From the NCBI RefSeq assembly GCF_026210795.1, contig NC_089453.1, forward strand, positions 2,420,501 to 2,484,500: a stretch of 64,000 nucleotides of DNA. Direction: 5' to 3'. This document shows positions 11,009 through 23,145 of this stretch, piece by piece. The first letter of the stretch is position 1. Each line of letters starts with the position of its first letter. The notes beneath the pieces are model-generated. The model worked only from the letters and a program-made list of their open reading frames with translations. It was not told where the DNA came from and did no database searches. Position numbers and translations under genes: made by a program. The DNA is from Rhizophagus irregularis. Taxonomy: Eukaryota; Glomeromycota; Glomeromycetes; Glomerales; Glomeraceae.

Positions 11009-11292
11009 CCCTATAAAAAAAGAAAATTCGGAATTTGTCCTGAAAAGTATGGAAAATGTCTGGAAATTTTCCATGCGTCTGGAAAACATTCGGAAATGGT
11101 CATGTTTTGAAACACTTTCCGGACGCACAAATTCCAGACATTTTCTTGACACTCCAGAATTTGTCCAGAATCGAGCATCCAGAAAATGTTCCAAAACATG
11201 ACCGTTTCCGAATGTTTTCTGGATGCATGGAAAATTTCTGGACATTTTCCATACTTTTCAGGACAAATTCTGAATTTTCTTTTTTTATAGGG
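11009..11292. mobile_element. CCCTATAAAA-type MITE, long hairpin
   Basis: It begins CCCTATAAAAAAAGAAAATT and ends with the complement. CTA lies at 11006-11008 and 11293-11295. Almost the whole 284 bp is one inverted repeat, so open frames on both strands are mirror shadows and not genes. It is a close sister of the copy at 14920-15214. Confidence 0.9.
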
Positions 11293-13060
11293 CTAACTAC
11301 ATATTAACATCAAGGAAATATTTATTATTCGTATACATTGTTTAGGAGGCTAATTTTTGTAATTAATTATAATAGGAATTGAAGGAAATTAAATATACAA
11401 AGTGAATAACATTCTTAAATAAATGAACCTGATCAAATATAAAAAAAAAATATGTCTGAATTTTATTAAAATATACATATATCCAAATGTATAAGACTAA
11501 TTTTAACCTGAGGTGATTTAACCTGGGTGATTTAACCTAGTAGGCTAGTACTAGTAAATTTTATATAATTATATGAATTATTCACCCCTATTATGTGATA
11601 AATTTGATTCGGCTGACTAATATTTATAGTTACACTATATGTTTATTTTATTTTTTTTGTTTTTTCTTTCCCCCTTGTTTTTTTTTCTGTTCTCTCTGTT
11701 TCGTTTTATTTTCCTTTCTTTTCCCATTCCATTTCCTTTTTTTGTTTATTATTTTTATCTGCTTTCTTTTTTTTTCTTTAGTACATTTTTTTAGGCTCTT
11801 TCAGGTTTTACAATTTCTATATCTTAATGTGTTAAAAAGATACATTCTCTTTTTTTATTGGTTTTGTTTTTTAATTTTGTTCCTTACTAACTATATTTTC
11901 TTTTCTTTATGCCATTCTTTAAATCCTTTCTCTTCAACATTATATGACGCATTTTGCTCTTAACTTGCTTTTATTTGGTCATTAACTTTTTTTGGGTTCA
12001 CTCTTAAACTTAATTATGGGGATTTTTTCTTTTTTCTTTGTGGTGGTATCTTTTTTTATTCTTTAATATTTAGGTTCTTGCTTATTTTCTAATTTTTATT
12101 CTTTACTAACTATCTTTTCTTTACTCTATACTGCTCTTTGACTTAATATGTTTTACTTTTCTGTCACAAATTTTACTTTTTGATTTCATAGGTTTCATCA
12201 TCATTTCATTCTTTAACTTTTTACATGAGTTTTATTCTTCATTCTTATAGCTTTATTCTTTTGTTTGCTTTGTTATTGTCATATATTTTTTCATGTATAT
12301 GTACCATAATTACTAGTCCTGTTAAAAACAAATAAAGTATGAATTTTTTCTTATTAATAAACTTTGATTAAATGTTTTTAAACAAAAAAATTTTGAAAAT
12401 AACTGAAAAGTGTTGCAAATTTTCAGTAACGTAAATAAATTAAATTAACCAATTAAAATTGATTGGTATAAAATATAAATTTTTAGGGGGGGTGATTTAA
12501 CCTGGCTTATTTAACCTGGAGGGCAAGTTGGCAAAACTCTATCCAAATTATATAAAAAATATATATATCCAAAAATATATATATATCGGAATTTTATTTT
12601 ATTAAAAAATATATATCTGAATTTTATTAAAAATAATATATATACCCAAATTTATTAAAAAAAATATATATATCCAAATTTATTAAATTTATTTATTAAA
12701 AAACATTATACGAGTTTATTTATTAAAAAATTATATAAAAAATATATATATCCAAAAATATATATATCTGAATTTTATTTTATTAAAAAATATATATCTG
12801 AATTTTATTTTATTAAAAAAAAATACATCCAAATTTTATTAAAAAAATATATATCTGAATTTTATTAAAAATAATATATATACCCGAATTTATTAAAAAA
12901 AATATATATATCCAAATTTATTAAATTTATTTATTAAAAAACATTATACGAGTTTATTTATTAAAAAAAAGCATTATGCAAATTTAGTAATTATTAAAAA
13001 ACATTATACAAATTTAATTATTAAAATATATATTACATGAATTGATTTATTAAAAACATG
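11293..13060. other. Non-coding: polypyrimidine block and AT-rich tandem repeats
   Basis: From about 11640 to 12290 the plus strand is overwhelmingly T and C. The 122-codon open frame at 11595-11963 is a Phe/Leu/Cys/Ser-rich by-product of that bias. The block is bordered by related copies of GGTGATTTAACCTGG near 11512 and 12488. From about 12550 to 12965 a ~190-225-bp AT-rich unit (TATATATCCAAATTTATTAA and similar) is present twice in tandem. Confidence 0.65.
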
Positions 13061-13195
13061 GGATCCATACAAAATCCCAAATGTCAAAATCCTGAATGGT
13101 ACGAAATCCCGAAATATTGATCAACATTAAGCATAATGCTGCCCGGTTTGGGATTTTTGGGATTTTGACATTCAGGATTTTGTACCAGACCCAAA
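13060..13195. repeat. Hairpin repeat with CAAAATCCC stems
   Basis: GGATCCATACAAAATCCC and the following ATGTCAAAATCC are mirrored by GGGATTTTGACATTCAGGA and a CAAAATCC-type arm on the other side. It is a small MITE-like hairpin without a clear target duplication. Confidence 0.5.
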
Positions 13196-13559
13196 AACAT
13201 ATGTGGATGTAGAATCGTCCAAATTTGATTTGAAATATCCTACAATATTAAGTTTATAATCATGTGAAATAAATTTTATTGAATTATTTTATTTTGGTTA
13301 GAAATGAAAAAATTTTTTTAAAAAAATTGTTTTTTATAAATTCTTCTTTTAAGGCCAATTACAAGATTATTAAATCAAAACGTAAAAAACAAATTAAAAT
13401 ATTTTAGATGAAAAAAAAAATAAAATAAATTATTTATTTATTTCAAACAAAATTAAATTATATCTTATCAATACTTTTGTTTTTGCAAAAAAGTGTTAAA
13501 ATTTATGGTATATATCATACTCTTAGAAAGGGCCAGTCACCGGCCCTAGGGTATGACTC

Positions 13560-13870
13560 TAGTTTACCTATTATAAGAAAGAAATTGTTAGTAGTGCATC
13601 AAAATTTTATTTAGTGATAAAAGAAGGTACATAGCCAATTCCTCCTCCAGAATTAGCAGACTTATATCAACTACAAAATTAGGATGCCTGCATTGCGATC
13701 TATGGATTGGTTACCAAAGATGTCAATACAGTAATTCTCCTAAGTCAAGACGCAGTCAACCAGGAGTTACCCTAACTTTGCAAAATAAAAAATGACACAC
13801 CTTAAGTTTCCTTGAATTTTCCTCCTTTAGAAAGTGATAAAACCAAAATTATTATTATTGTATCTGTGAT
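13560..13870 (-). pseudogene. PD-(D/E)XK nuclease-like gene, fragment C
   Basis: This piece is nearly only intron 2 (13575-13790) plus a shortened exon 2 remnant (13795-13870). The intron part is almost identical to that of copy A, including CCTGCATTGCGATCTATGG, which copies B, D and E do not share. That points to a recent copying or conversion event between A and C. Confidence 0.65.
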
Positions 13871-13954
13871 ATAGATAGCAGTGATGTTATATTAATGTAA
13901 ATTATTAAAATATTACATTTCAGTGAAATGTAAATTATGAATAAGGTAACAACA

Positions 13955-14700
13955 TATAGGATGGTTATTTATATATATTTACAGGCAGTAAGACTTGGAA
14001 TGACATATTAATGTTAATAATTGCATTGAATTATATCATTTAAACATAATAGTTCAGATTAAAGTAATTTCATATAAAAATGTAGCATTATTTGGGCTGA
14101 CACATTGATGTGATACATTATTAGTCAAATTAAAATAATATAATTAAATAAAATATTAATATATCAGTCAAAATCATATTGTCTTATTTTTTTTTTATTG
14201 CATATTCTTTGTTAATATGAGTCAATATTACCAAGCATTTGTAAGTAATTAATGAAGAACATGTAATATATTTCATTGTAGGCAGCATGACTTAGGCTGA
14301 CACATTGATGTAAATAATCCTGAATCAAAAGTCTTTATAGTCACAGTCACAAAGGTGTCACAATTAATATGAAAAAAAGTACTATTGCATTTCATTACAT
14401 TATTTAATATATATCTTTTTAATTGTATTTTTAAATTTCTTTTTCATAAATTGAATAATATTACTACCAAAAAATTAATATTAACCAAATGATTACAGTA
14501 TTTAAAATTTCATTCATGTCACTATCCTTTTTTTCTCAAAGAAATACAAGAATGAGACTTGAGAATAAACAAGAAATACATTATAACTGTATCAAATTTG
14601 TTTGACTACAATGACCTTTCCTTAAATGAACAATTAATACTTGCTGCTTGCATATAATAATAATCACCAACTATGGCACAATTTTTAACTAAATCAACTT
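13955..14700. repeat. Duplicated upstream block (copy at 13955-14700)
   Basis: It is the same sequence as 17070-17765, with the left part also at 1890-2250 and 20525-20940. It includes GCTGACACATTGATGTGA, GGCAGCATGACTTAGGCTGA and CACCAACTATGGCACAATTT. It travels with each nuclease-family copy and so marks the duplicated unit. No coding potential is seen. Confidence 0.75.
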
Positions 14701-14810
14701 TTTATTGAAAGGACTTTGAAATTTGATTTTTTTTTATTCAAATGTTTAATGTGATTCTTACAAAATCAAAATTTTAAAAATCCATCTATAAATTGAACTG
14801 ATGTTGGACA

Positions 14811-15640
14811 ACTTCCCAACAACCTTTTTCCTGATATACCCTTTGCCAACAATAATTGCCCGACAAAACATATTCCTGAATGAACATTTTACTAACATGA
14901 CACATTCCCTAGTGGACATCCCTATAAAAAAAGAAAATTCGGAATTTGTCCTGAAAAGTATGGAAAATGTCCAGAAATTTTCCGTGCGTCCGGAAAACAT
15001 TCGGAAACGGTCACGTTTTGGAACACTTTCCGGACGCAAAAATTCCAGACATTTTCTTGACACTCCAGAATTTGTCCAGAATTTGTCCAGAATCAAGCGT
15101 CCAGAAAATGTTCCAAAACATGACCGTTTCCGAATGTTTTCCGGACGCACGGAAAGTTTCCGGACATTTTCCATACTTTTCAGGACAAATTCCGAATTTT
15201 CTTTTTTTATAGGGCATACATTATACTGACATGCTATTTTCCCTGATATGACATTATCCCAACAACACATATCCTGACAGACATTTTCCTGACATGTTAA
15301 AAATGATTTGCAAAAAGTAATTTTTTACTGTAATAATGTATCATGTTTATAAATATAAATATAATTCTCTTACATGCTATCACAACTAAAAATTCAAAAA
15401 GATTAAATTTGTAAGGAAACAATTTGAAAAAAAAACAACAAATCTTAACACAGAGATCCTTTTCATGTCAAGATATGTTGACCCTCTAAAAAAGCCATTT
15501 TTATATTCCATCTCATTCCGTTAAAGGCTCATATTTCTAGAATTAATAACCTTATTATATCACAAATTATTTACATTTTCCGTGAATGGATCTGTAAAAG
15601 GCAAAGGGTATGTCAGGAAAAAGGTTGTCAGGAAATCGTG
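14811..15640. mobile_element. Composite element with CCTGACAT motifs and nested MITEs
   Basis: The outer inverted ends share AACCTTTTTCCTGATATACC (left, from about 14821) and GCAAAGGGTATGTCAGGAAA (right, from 15601). Motifs of the CCTGACAT type recur inside. The MITE at 14920-15214 and a CTCTAAAAAAG-ended segment at 15483-15597 are nested within it. No transposase frame is present. Confidence 0.5.
14920..15214. mobile_element. CCCTATAAAA-type MITE, long hairpin
   Basis: Same family and nearly the same sequence as 11009-11292, with GGAATTTGTCCTGAAAAGTA in both arms. CAT lies at 14917-14919 and 15215-15217. The 142- and 170-codon frames over it are both strands of the hairpin read as protein and are not genes. 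Confidence 0.9.
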
Positions 15641-16289
15641 GTGTAACCAAATTGAATCTGTATTATTTGATTTTCATCAGGAAATATTCAATGTGCAATT
15701 TATGCATAAAAAAATCACAATAAATGCAAAATCTTGTTGGAATTGCTAGTTTAATTGTGTACCCTCAAAATACATATTATTTGCATATTTAGTAATGTAA
15801 TTTTATCAATAAATTAATAATAAAGGCATATTTAAATTTGAATGTATTTAGGTATTTGAATATAGCTTTAAACTTTAAAAGGAAAATATTTTATAAAATA
15901 AATATATATTCTTTTACTTTTTGTATTTTGCATAATTCCAATTTTTTGTTATTTATATAAATTTGACTGAATTCATTATTTTATCAATAAATTAATAATA
16001 AATTATATACATTTGAATGAATTCATTATGCATTTAAATATACTAATTTATTCACTTGTACTATATATCTATTATATCATTATTCATAAATACATTATAT
16101 ATTTGTCTTGTAAGGAAGTAGTCTATAAATAATTATTATTAATTAATATTAATTAATATGTAAAAATTTCTGCAGGGAAAATTAAGAATTTGTCTCTAAC
16201 TTTTTCATAATTCTGCAAAGATTCTATCATTTGAAGTAAATCCAGAAGGCTAAAAATGCATCCTGATAAGTATAATTGGTATCTTAATA
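15641..16289. other. AT-rich non-coding stretch
   Basis: There is a direct repeat of about 175 bp period: TTATCAATAAATTAATAATA occurs near 15797 and 15974, each followed by similar TTTGAATG text. No gene is visible. Confidence 0.5.
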
Positions 16290-16790
16290 AGCCTTACTCA
16301 ATTTTTTAAATAAAAAATGACAATACCTATTTTTTATTACATAGAGATTATTCCTTAGAAAGTGATAAAATTAAACAGTATTAATATTATCACATGTATC
16401 TATAGGTGATACTGTTCTTCATTTGCCTATTATAAGAAAGAAATTATTAGTAGTGCATCAATTTTATTTAGTGATAAAAGAAGGTACATAGCCAATTCCT
16501 CCTCCAGAATTAGCAGACTTGTATCAACTACAAAATTAGGGTGCCCAAAATGAGAACAATGGATTGGTTACCAATGATATCAAGATCAGTAATTCTCCTA
16601 AGCCGAAACGCATCCAACTTAGGAGTTACCCTAACTTTGCAAAATAAAAATGACGCACCTTATTTTTTATTACAACATGAGTTTCCTGATTAGACAGAGA
16701 TTTTTCCTCCTTTAGAAAGTGATAAAGCCAAACATTATCAAGATTATTACATGATCTTTTAAATATTCAATTAGAACTAAATAGAAGTTA
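16290..16790 (-). pseudogene. PD-(D/E)XK nuclease-like gene, fragment D
   Basis: It repeats the arrangement of copy B at 10135-10600: an exon-2-like piece (16320-16420), intron 2 (16440-16660) and a second exon-2-like piece (16660-16750). Catalytic-domain sequence is absent. It is non-coding. Confidence 0.65.
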
Positions 16791-17069
16791 GTTAATAACT
16801 ATAAGTATCTTTGAAAAGAAATATTGCAAAATGAATTATTTTAAATAGTTAATATAAAGAAAGAAAGAATAAAAAAATAGTAATTTAAGAATAAAAAAAA
16901 TAGTAATTTAAGAATAAAAAAGAATAGAATAAAAAAAAATAGTAATTTTATACCCAGGAATACCATAGACAGAATGATCAATCACTTCATTTCCGATTAT
17001 AATCAATTTAAGAATAAAAAAAATAGTAATTTAAGTTAATGAAAAATTAAAAGTATTTTAATTATATAT
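16791..17069. repeat. A-rich tandem AAAAAAATAGTAATTTAAG-like repeat
   Basis: AGAATAAAAAAAATAGTAAT-type units repeat several times at about 16860-17040. No coding potential. Confidence 0.6.
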
Positions 17070-17765
17070 ATATTTGTAGGCTGTAATGACATATTGGTGT
17101 TAATAATTGCATTGAATTACATTATTTTGACATATTGGTGTTAATAATTGCACTGAATTACATTATTTAAACATGATAGTTCAGTTTAAAATAATTTTAT
17201 ATAAATTATGTAGTAGGCTGACACATTGATATGAATAAGAAGTACATTATTAGTCAAATTAAATAATGTAATTAAATATTATTATATATTCTTTGTTAAT
17301 ATGAGTCAATATTACCATGCATTTATCAGTAATTAATGAAGAAGTAATATATTTCATTGTAGGCAGCATGACTTAGGCTGACACATTGATGTAAATAATC
17401 CTGAATCAAAAGTCTTTATAGTCACAGTCACAAAAGTGTCACAATTAATATGAAAAAAAATACTATTGCATTTCATTACATTATTTAATATATATCTTTT
17501 TAATTTGTATTTTTAACTTTCTTTTTCATAAATATATTACTACCAAAAAAATTAATATTAACCAAATGATTACAGTATTTAAAATTTCATTCATGTCACT
17601 ATCCTTTTTTTCTCAAAGAAATACAAGAATGAGACTTGAGAAAAGGAATATGTTATAACTGTATCAAATTTGTTTGACTACAATGACCTTTCCTTAAATG
17701 AACAATTAATACTTGCTGCTTGCATATAATAATAATCACCAACTATGGCACAATTTTTAACCAAT
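17070..17765. repeat. Duplicated upstream block (copy at 17070-17765)
   Basis: It matches 13955-14700 over nearly its whole length, with small indels. The first ~60 bp (GACATATTGGTGTTAATAAT) is itself doubled here. Confidence 0.75.
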
Positions 17766-18269
17766 TTATATACTTTTACATATGCATTAATATATTCTTT
17801 AAAAAAAATTAATTAAAAAAATATGGATGTTTTTTTATATTTGATTTAATGACTTCAAAACCTGCAAAACTACCTAATATTGATTTTTTTGTGATTTTTT
17901 CAAATTTTTCAGTTTAAGTTAAATAACTCCACAAAGATGCTTTAAAATGATCTGTGGCGCCCCTAATCATATATTCTGAAAGTATACACTGTGTTTATTT
18001 TTAGATTATTAAGTAAAATCAGGTTTTCAATTAATCTATAGTTCATTTGTGGACTAGCAATTAACATGTAAAATTTGTAGGTACAGTATATAATATATAT
18101 AGTATAATAATAAACTATAGATATTTTTTATCTCCTGTATACAAAGATAAAAGATTATTATATGAAAATTTAAATAGTTATAAAAAAGTTTTTATGAAAT
18201 GAAAAAGCTGGAGAAAAAATTTGTGTAAATAATATAGTTAAAGAAAATTTTACAGGGAGTAAAGTATCT

Positions 18270-18420
18270 TTAGATAATAGATTAAAAGATTAGTTAGTAA
18301 CTAAGTATCACAAGTTGAAAATAAATATTAAGAGTTAAAGTAATTTTCATTAGACTAGTACTATTTTTGCCAGGATATATAGTTGCTCAAATTAGTTTGA
18401 TATATAAGGAATTTAAAATA
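18270..18420 (-). pseudogene. PD-(D/E)XK nuclease-like gene, fragment of exon 1 and intron 1
   Basis: TTAGTTAGTAACTAAGTATC (18290 onward) and the following AAATAAATATTA ... TGCCAGGATATATAGTTGCT resemble 1650-1745 of copy A (intron 1 and exon 1). The start-codon region is damaged. The rest of 17766-18676 is AT-rich with no gene visible. Confidence 0.5.
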
Positions 18421-18676
18421 TAGTAATAATAAATTGAAAGTATTATGTGAATAAAGAAAAATTTTTAATAAATTGTTAAGAAAGAATAAAGAATAAAAGA
18501 ATAGAATAGTAAAAAGCAAAAGAACAAGGAATTTTATAAAAAAAATTAAAGTATTTTGTTAGAAATAGAAAGAATAAAATAAATAATATTTTTAAAACTT
18601 AATAAATTTAGACTATTAATATATTATTATAATACTAAAAATGCAATATATGCTAAACTAAATATTTTAAATCTTA

Positions 18677-20433
18677 TTATATATATAGTTCATTGGCAGA
18701 TTTCCATAAAATGTGACGAAAACCAATTACTAATATAACAAATCCCTTTAACTTATTAGGTTTAGATTTTGTTATTTTAACACGCTCATCAAATACTCCT
18801 GAGTTAGAATAGTTTATAGCTTTTCCTTTTGAAATTATTTTCATATATAAATTTAATTGATTCAACCCTTTATTTAATGTTTCATCTATAGTTGTTAAAT
18901 TCATTTTTTTTTCTTCCTTTGACCAATATGTATATGATCTTTTTAATACAGATTCTTCATTTTCCTTTTCAAGTATTTTATCTAGATTTTCAAGTTCATT
19001 TGCACCAAAATTATTTTTCTGATTACTATTGATAAGTCCAACTAATGGTATATATTTTAATTCTAAAATAACATTATTATCTCCTTCACTACTTAAAATA
19101 AAAATATCTGAATAACCAAAACAATCTGAACCTTTTTACTTTTTACCATTAATTACTAATGAAAGTTCTGGAATACAATACTTTAATGGCAAAAGATTTT
19201 CTACAATTGCTTGAAGTACAGGTTCATTTGCTGATGATAGAGACATTCGTGATCTTGATGATAAAAAAGTTTTCAAAATTTTAATAAAAGGTATGATATT
19301 ATCTGCAATAAGACTTTCATATGCTGAAGCAACAAGAAGTGCATTATCTACAACTTGGATATATGCTGAATTATTCTTGTTTTGCTTTAGAATTTGGCTT
19401 TGTTTCTTCCAGTGTTCTAATGGATAATTATCAAATATAATTTAAAAATATATTACTTATGAAATAGTATAAACATTATAATAACTTACCATTGGATAAA
19501 CTTTCTGTATCAGTATTATCATCTCTTACTCTTTTTAGCTCTCCCTTTTTTATAGAATCTGATTGAGAAATTTCAGATGATTTTATATCAGATGTTTTAT
19601 TTAAGTGAGATGTAACATCAGGGGCCAAATTTTCTTTTTTATGTTCCTTAATAATCCTATCTGATTGTAAAATTTCAGATGATTTTATACCAGATATCTT
19701 ATTTAAGTGAGATGTAACAGAAGGGGCTAAGTTTTCTTTTTTATATTCCTTAATATCTGGTTGAGAAATTTCAGATGATTTTATATCAGATGTCCTATTT
19801 AATGTAATAGCAGAGGCTAAATTTTCTTTTTTATATTCCTTAATAATCCTTTGCCAGAAATTTTGCAGAAACTTCATACAACGAAAGTGTTCTTCATTTA
19901 CCTATTTATAAGAAAGAAATTATTAGTAGTGCATCAAAATTTATTTAGTGATACAAGAAGGTACATAGCCAATTCCTCCTCCAGAATTAGCAGACTTGTA
20001 TCAACTACAAAATTAGGGTGCCCAAAATGAGATCAATGGATTAGTTACCAAAGATGTCGAGATCAGTAATTCTCCTAAGTCAAGACGCAGTCAACTAGGA
20101 GTTACCCTAATTCTGCAAAATAAAAAATAACACACCCTATTTCTTATTTCAACATAAGTTTCCTGATTGAATAGAGATTTTGCCTCCTTTAGAAAGTGAC
20201 GAAACCAAATAGCATCAAGATTTTTAACTGTATCTGCAGATGATATTGTAGTAGTAATAATATCACTGCTATTATCCAAAAATCCACGATATGATGATTT
20301 ATTACCTCGTTCTTTTAGATAAGAAATTAGAACTAGATATGAGGTTGAAGGTTAGTTCAAAATATTTATTAATTATATTGAAGCACTTTTCATAAGACTA
20401 AGACTTACCATTTTGTCCAGGATAATTGCTCAT
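18677..20433 (-). pseudogene. PD-(D/E)XK nuclease-like gene, copy E (full-length, one premature stop)
   Basis: Four exons: 20433-20409, 20311-20136, 19901-19490 and 19416-18677, with phases 1, 0 and 1; intron 2 has a GTGTGT donor. The N-terminus reads MSNYPGQN, then ERGNKSSYRGFLDN. The middle exon holds three tandem repeats of a KEYKKENLAP...SDIKSSEISQ unit (about 45 residues), which looks disordered. The last exon has the nuclease-like core GYSDIFIL ... ILELKYI and ends GFRHILWKSANELYI. A TAA at 19138-19136 interrupts the frame just before the core, where copy A reads CCA. The nuclease fold is inferred from the Asp...Glu-x-Lys pattern. With one stop it may be a young pseudogene, or the stop may lie in a variant transcript. 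Confidence 0.65.
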
Positions 20434-22639
20434 ATTGATTGGATTCAATTTAAAGAATAGATTAATAAATTTTTAAGAAAGATCAAATTGTCAAAGAGTA
20501 AATTAATAAATTTAAATTATTGAAGTAAGAACATATAGGATGGGTATTTATATATATTTACAGGCAGTAAGACTTGGAATGACATATTAATGTTAATAAT
20601 TGCATTGAATTATATCATTTAAACATGATAGTAGTATTTGGGCTGACACATTGATGTGAATAAGAAGTACATTATTAGTCAAATTATATAATATAATTAA
20701 ATAAAATATTAATATATCAGTCAAAATCATATTGTCTATTTTTTTCTTTAAAATGTATTACATATTCTTTGTTAATATGAGTCAATATTACCATAAATTT
20801 GTCAGTAATTAATGAAGAACATGTAATAATGTAATATGTTTCATTATAATCAGCATGATTTGGACTGACATATTGATGTTAATAATAGGTTTTTATAGTC
20901 ACAGTCACAATAGTGTCATATACCATATTATTTAAACACAAAATGTATCATAGAATTTTCGTCAAAATTCCAGACTATTGTTTTTAAAATCATGTGATGT
21001 CATTTTTTTTTTTATAACTAAGAAGTTACGCCAATAAAGCCAATAAATAACATTCAGTTAACATTTTGAAAAATATCATGTGAAAGATAAACCGATATGT
21101 TAATTTAAAATAAAACAGTTTACGATAGATTTCTGAGAAACTTTTCTTTTTTATGGTATGTGCTTTCTATTTTATTGTGTTTTCTTCTTTTTTAGAATTA
21201 TATAACATATAAAATTTATTTTCTAGTGCCTGATATTTCATGACAGTATTTACACGTGGAACTATTTGGAATGGAGTAAACGATGATGCAATTTATGTTT
21301 GTTTACGGTTGGATTATCATATTGGTGCACTGTGGTAAGTGGTAACATCTCAACTATTTTTTAAATATTTGTAAACCATTTCGAAGGCAGCGACAGTTTG
21401 AACTAGGTCTATATAATTTAATATGGAGGAACACCATACTCCTTTCTGAAAATAAGGATCAGCAAAATTATATATATTCAGAACGTTATACAAATCGTAG
21501 CCCTAAATACCAAAAAAAAAGCGAAGAATTTATGTAAAACTTCTATGAAAGCTTTTGGCGGTTTAGGGCGTGAAGCAGAAGTTCGTCGCATTAACAATAA
21601 TTAACTTTCTTAGTAGTGCAATATAAATATTAAATCAAGACCTGAAAGTTAAACTGGTAAAGAAAGAAAATTCGAGAATTTTTATTTGAAATTCTGGCTC
21701 GTTTTCTACCAAAGTTTTCCAAGACTTCCAGTTCTTTTAATGAAATCATTTTAAGTACAAGATTTATAACTTTTATATTATTGATGTTACGAAATTAAAA
21801 TGTAAAGTTAAAATGTAAAGTTGTATTATTAAAATTATCAATGTAAAAAGAATTAAGAAATATAAGTCGTGAAAAAACAAATACAAAAAAAAAAAAATTA
21901 TTTATGTGAAAAAAATTACATGATATGATTATAATCTTGATACTTACTTTATTACCAGATTGTAAGAGTAAATAAATAAATACGCTTTAATTCTTTCTTT
22001 TTAAGTTTCAGCCAAACGACTTCTCTAATATAAATACCATTTCTATTTTATATAGCCTTCCATGTTTGTCTTGAATTTTTTTTTGTGGTAAGTTGTGACT
22101 GGGCAACATCACGAGAATTTACGTAAATTTTACGATAATTGTTTCCGTCAGACATCTCCTTGTAATAAACTAGCGAAGGAGGAACCACCATCTTTTTTTT
22201 TATGGACTCTTGAAATATACTGGTGTAATAAAGTTTTATTATTAATTCAACTGTAATTATTATATGGCTCAAAAAATATTAATAGCTCGGTTAATTTGTA
22301 ATGAATAAATAATAATATTTTTAATAATAAATATAAAAAGTTCGTGTATTTATAACGATAACTTAATAAATACATTGGATTATTTGAATATTTTAAAATA
22401 AAATCAAATTATCTGATTATTTATTTACAAGATAATTAATATATGATTAATTTAATTAGATTAAAATTATCGTTAAATTTTGTTACGAAATAATTTTACG
22501 AGAAAGTCGAAACCTGAAAGTCGAAGCCCTATATGAAAATAATAACGATTTTCGATGTCATTATGATCGACGCTTGAGACGGAAATGATCCACGAAAAGC
22601 TCTTAACGTTAAAACAACCGAAGAAAAGGGATTACATCA
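20434..22639. other. Intergenic
   Basis: 20525-20945 is another copy of the duplicated upstream block. After that no duplicated unit is seen. A short ATG frame at 21240-21334 ends at a GTAAGT but I could not link it to another exon. The 74-codon frame at 22048-22272 has no recognisable motif. Confidence 0.5.
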
Positions 22640-23145
22640 TTACAAATTTCCAGAAAATAGAAAATCAACGACAATAATATAGTTGAGCGAAGTTGGATTC
22701 TGGGAAATCCCTAGAACTTCGGTCAAATTTTTCTTGTCGTTACATTCGAGTTCAGCTGCAATCTATAAATTATAACACTGAGACTTTAGTATATTTGTAT
22801 ATATAATATAGCAAGTTTTGAAAATTTATTTACCAATTTTAAGTCATCTCGAGTCAAATGAGAAGAATTAATTAATTCTTTTAATATAACTTTTAAATCT
22901 TTGATTCTAGTAGGTTCATTTTTCCATGTAGCAAAATAATTTATATAATTAATATCATCATTTGGGATAGATGTTATATTATTAAAATTACTATATGGTA
23001 TCCAAGGTATTTTTGTAATTTTTCGTTGCTTAGTTAATTCCAAATTTAATTCATCAAAAGGATCAGGCCGTAAAGAGAATGAAGAATATGATTCACTTAA
23101 TTTTAATTCAAAATCTTGTGACTTTTTGCTGACACTGCAGCCCAT
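22640..23145 (-). CDS. N-terminal-lobe-only kinase-like protein with N-myristoylation signal
   Basis: Two exons, 23145-22834 and 22762-22640 (71-nt intron), encode 144 aa. The start ACCATGG has a good context. The protein begins MGCSVSKK: Gly2 and Ser6 fit the N-myristoylation consensus, Cys3 could be palmitoylated, and the lysines would favour a membrane. Residues 47-57 (PWIPYSNFNNI), 71-75 (FATWK), VILKEL with the beta-3 Lys at 89, and GISQNPTSLNYIIVVDF to GNL (122-144) follow the N-lobe of the large Glomeromycotina kinase family up to the hinge, where a TAA stops it. The glycine-rich loop is absent (IPNDDINYINYF). No C-lobe motif (HRD, DFG) lies in the next ~350 bases. Catalysis is therefore not expected; a membrane-anchored decoy or scaffold is possible but inferred. 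It may instead be a truncated pseudogene. Confidence 0.7.

Noticed and set aside
11006-11307. Several overlapping open frames on both strands (60-83 codons)
   Set aside because: They are the two strands of a near-perfect hairpin MITE with a 3-bp target duplication; the mirrored frames follow from the palindrome.
11595-11963. 122-codon frame rich in Phe, Leu and Cys
   Set aside because: By-product of the polypyrimidine block; no motif and the bias continues outside the frame.
12550-12965. CRISPR-like spacing of AT-rich repeats
   Set aside because: The units are long, overlapping tandem copies without unique spacers, in eukaryotic DNA.
14758-15270. Open frames of 170 and 142 codons
   Set aside because: They run across the hairpin MITE at 14920-15214 and read similar peptides from both arms; not a gene.
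21240-21334. Possible first exon ending in GTAAGT
   Set aside because: No second exon with matching phase or motif could be found downstream.
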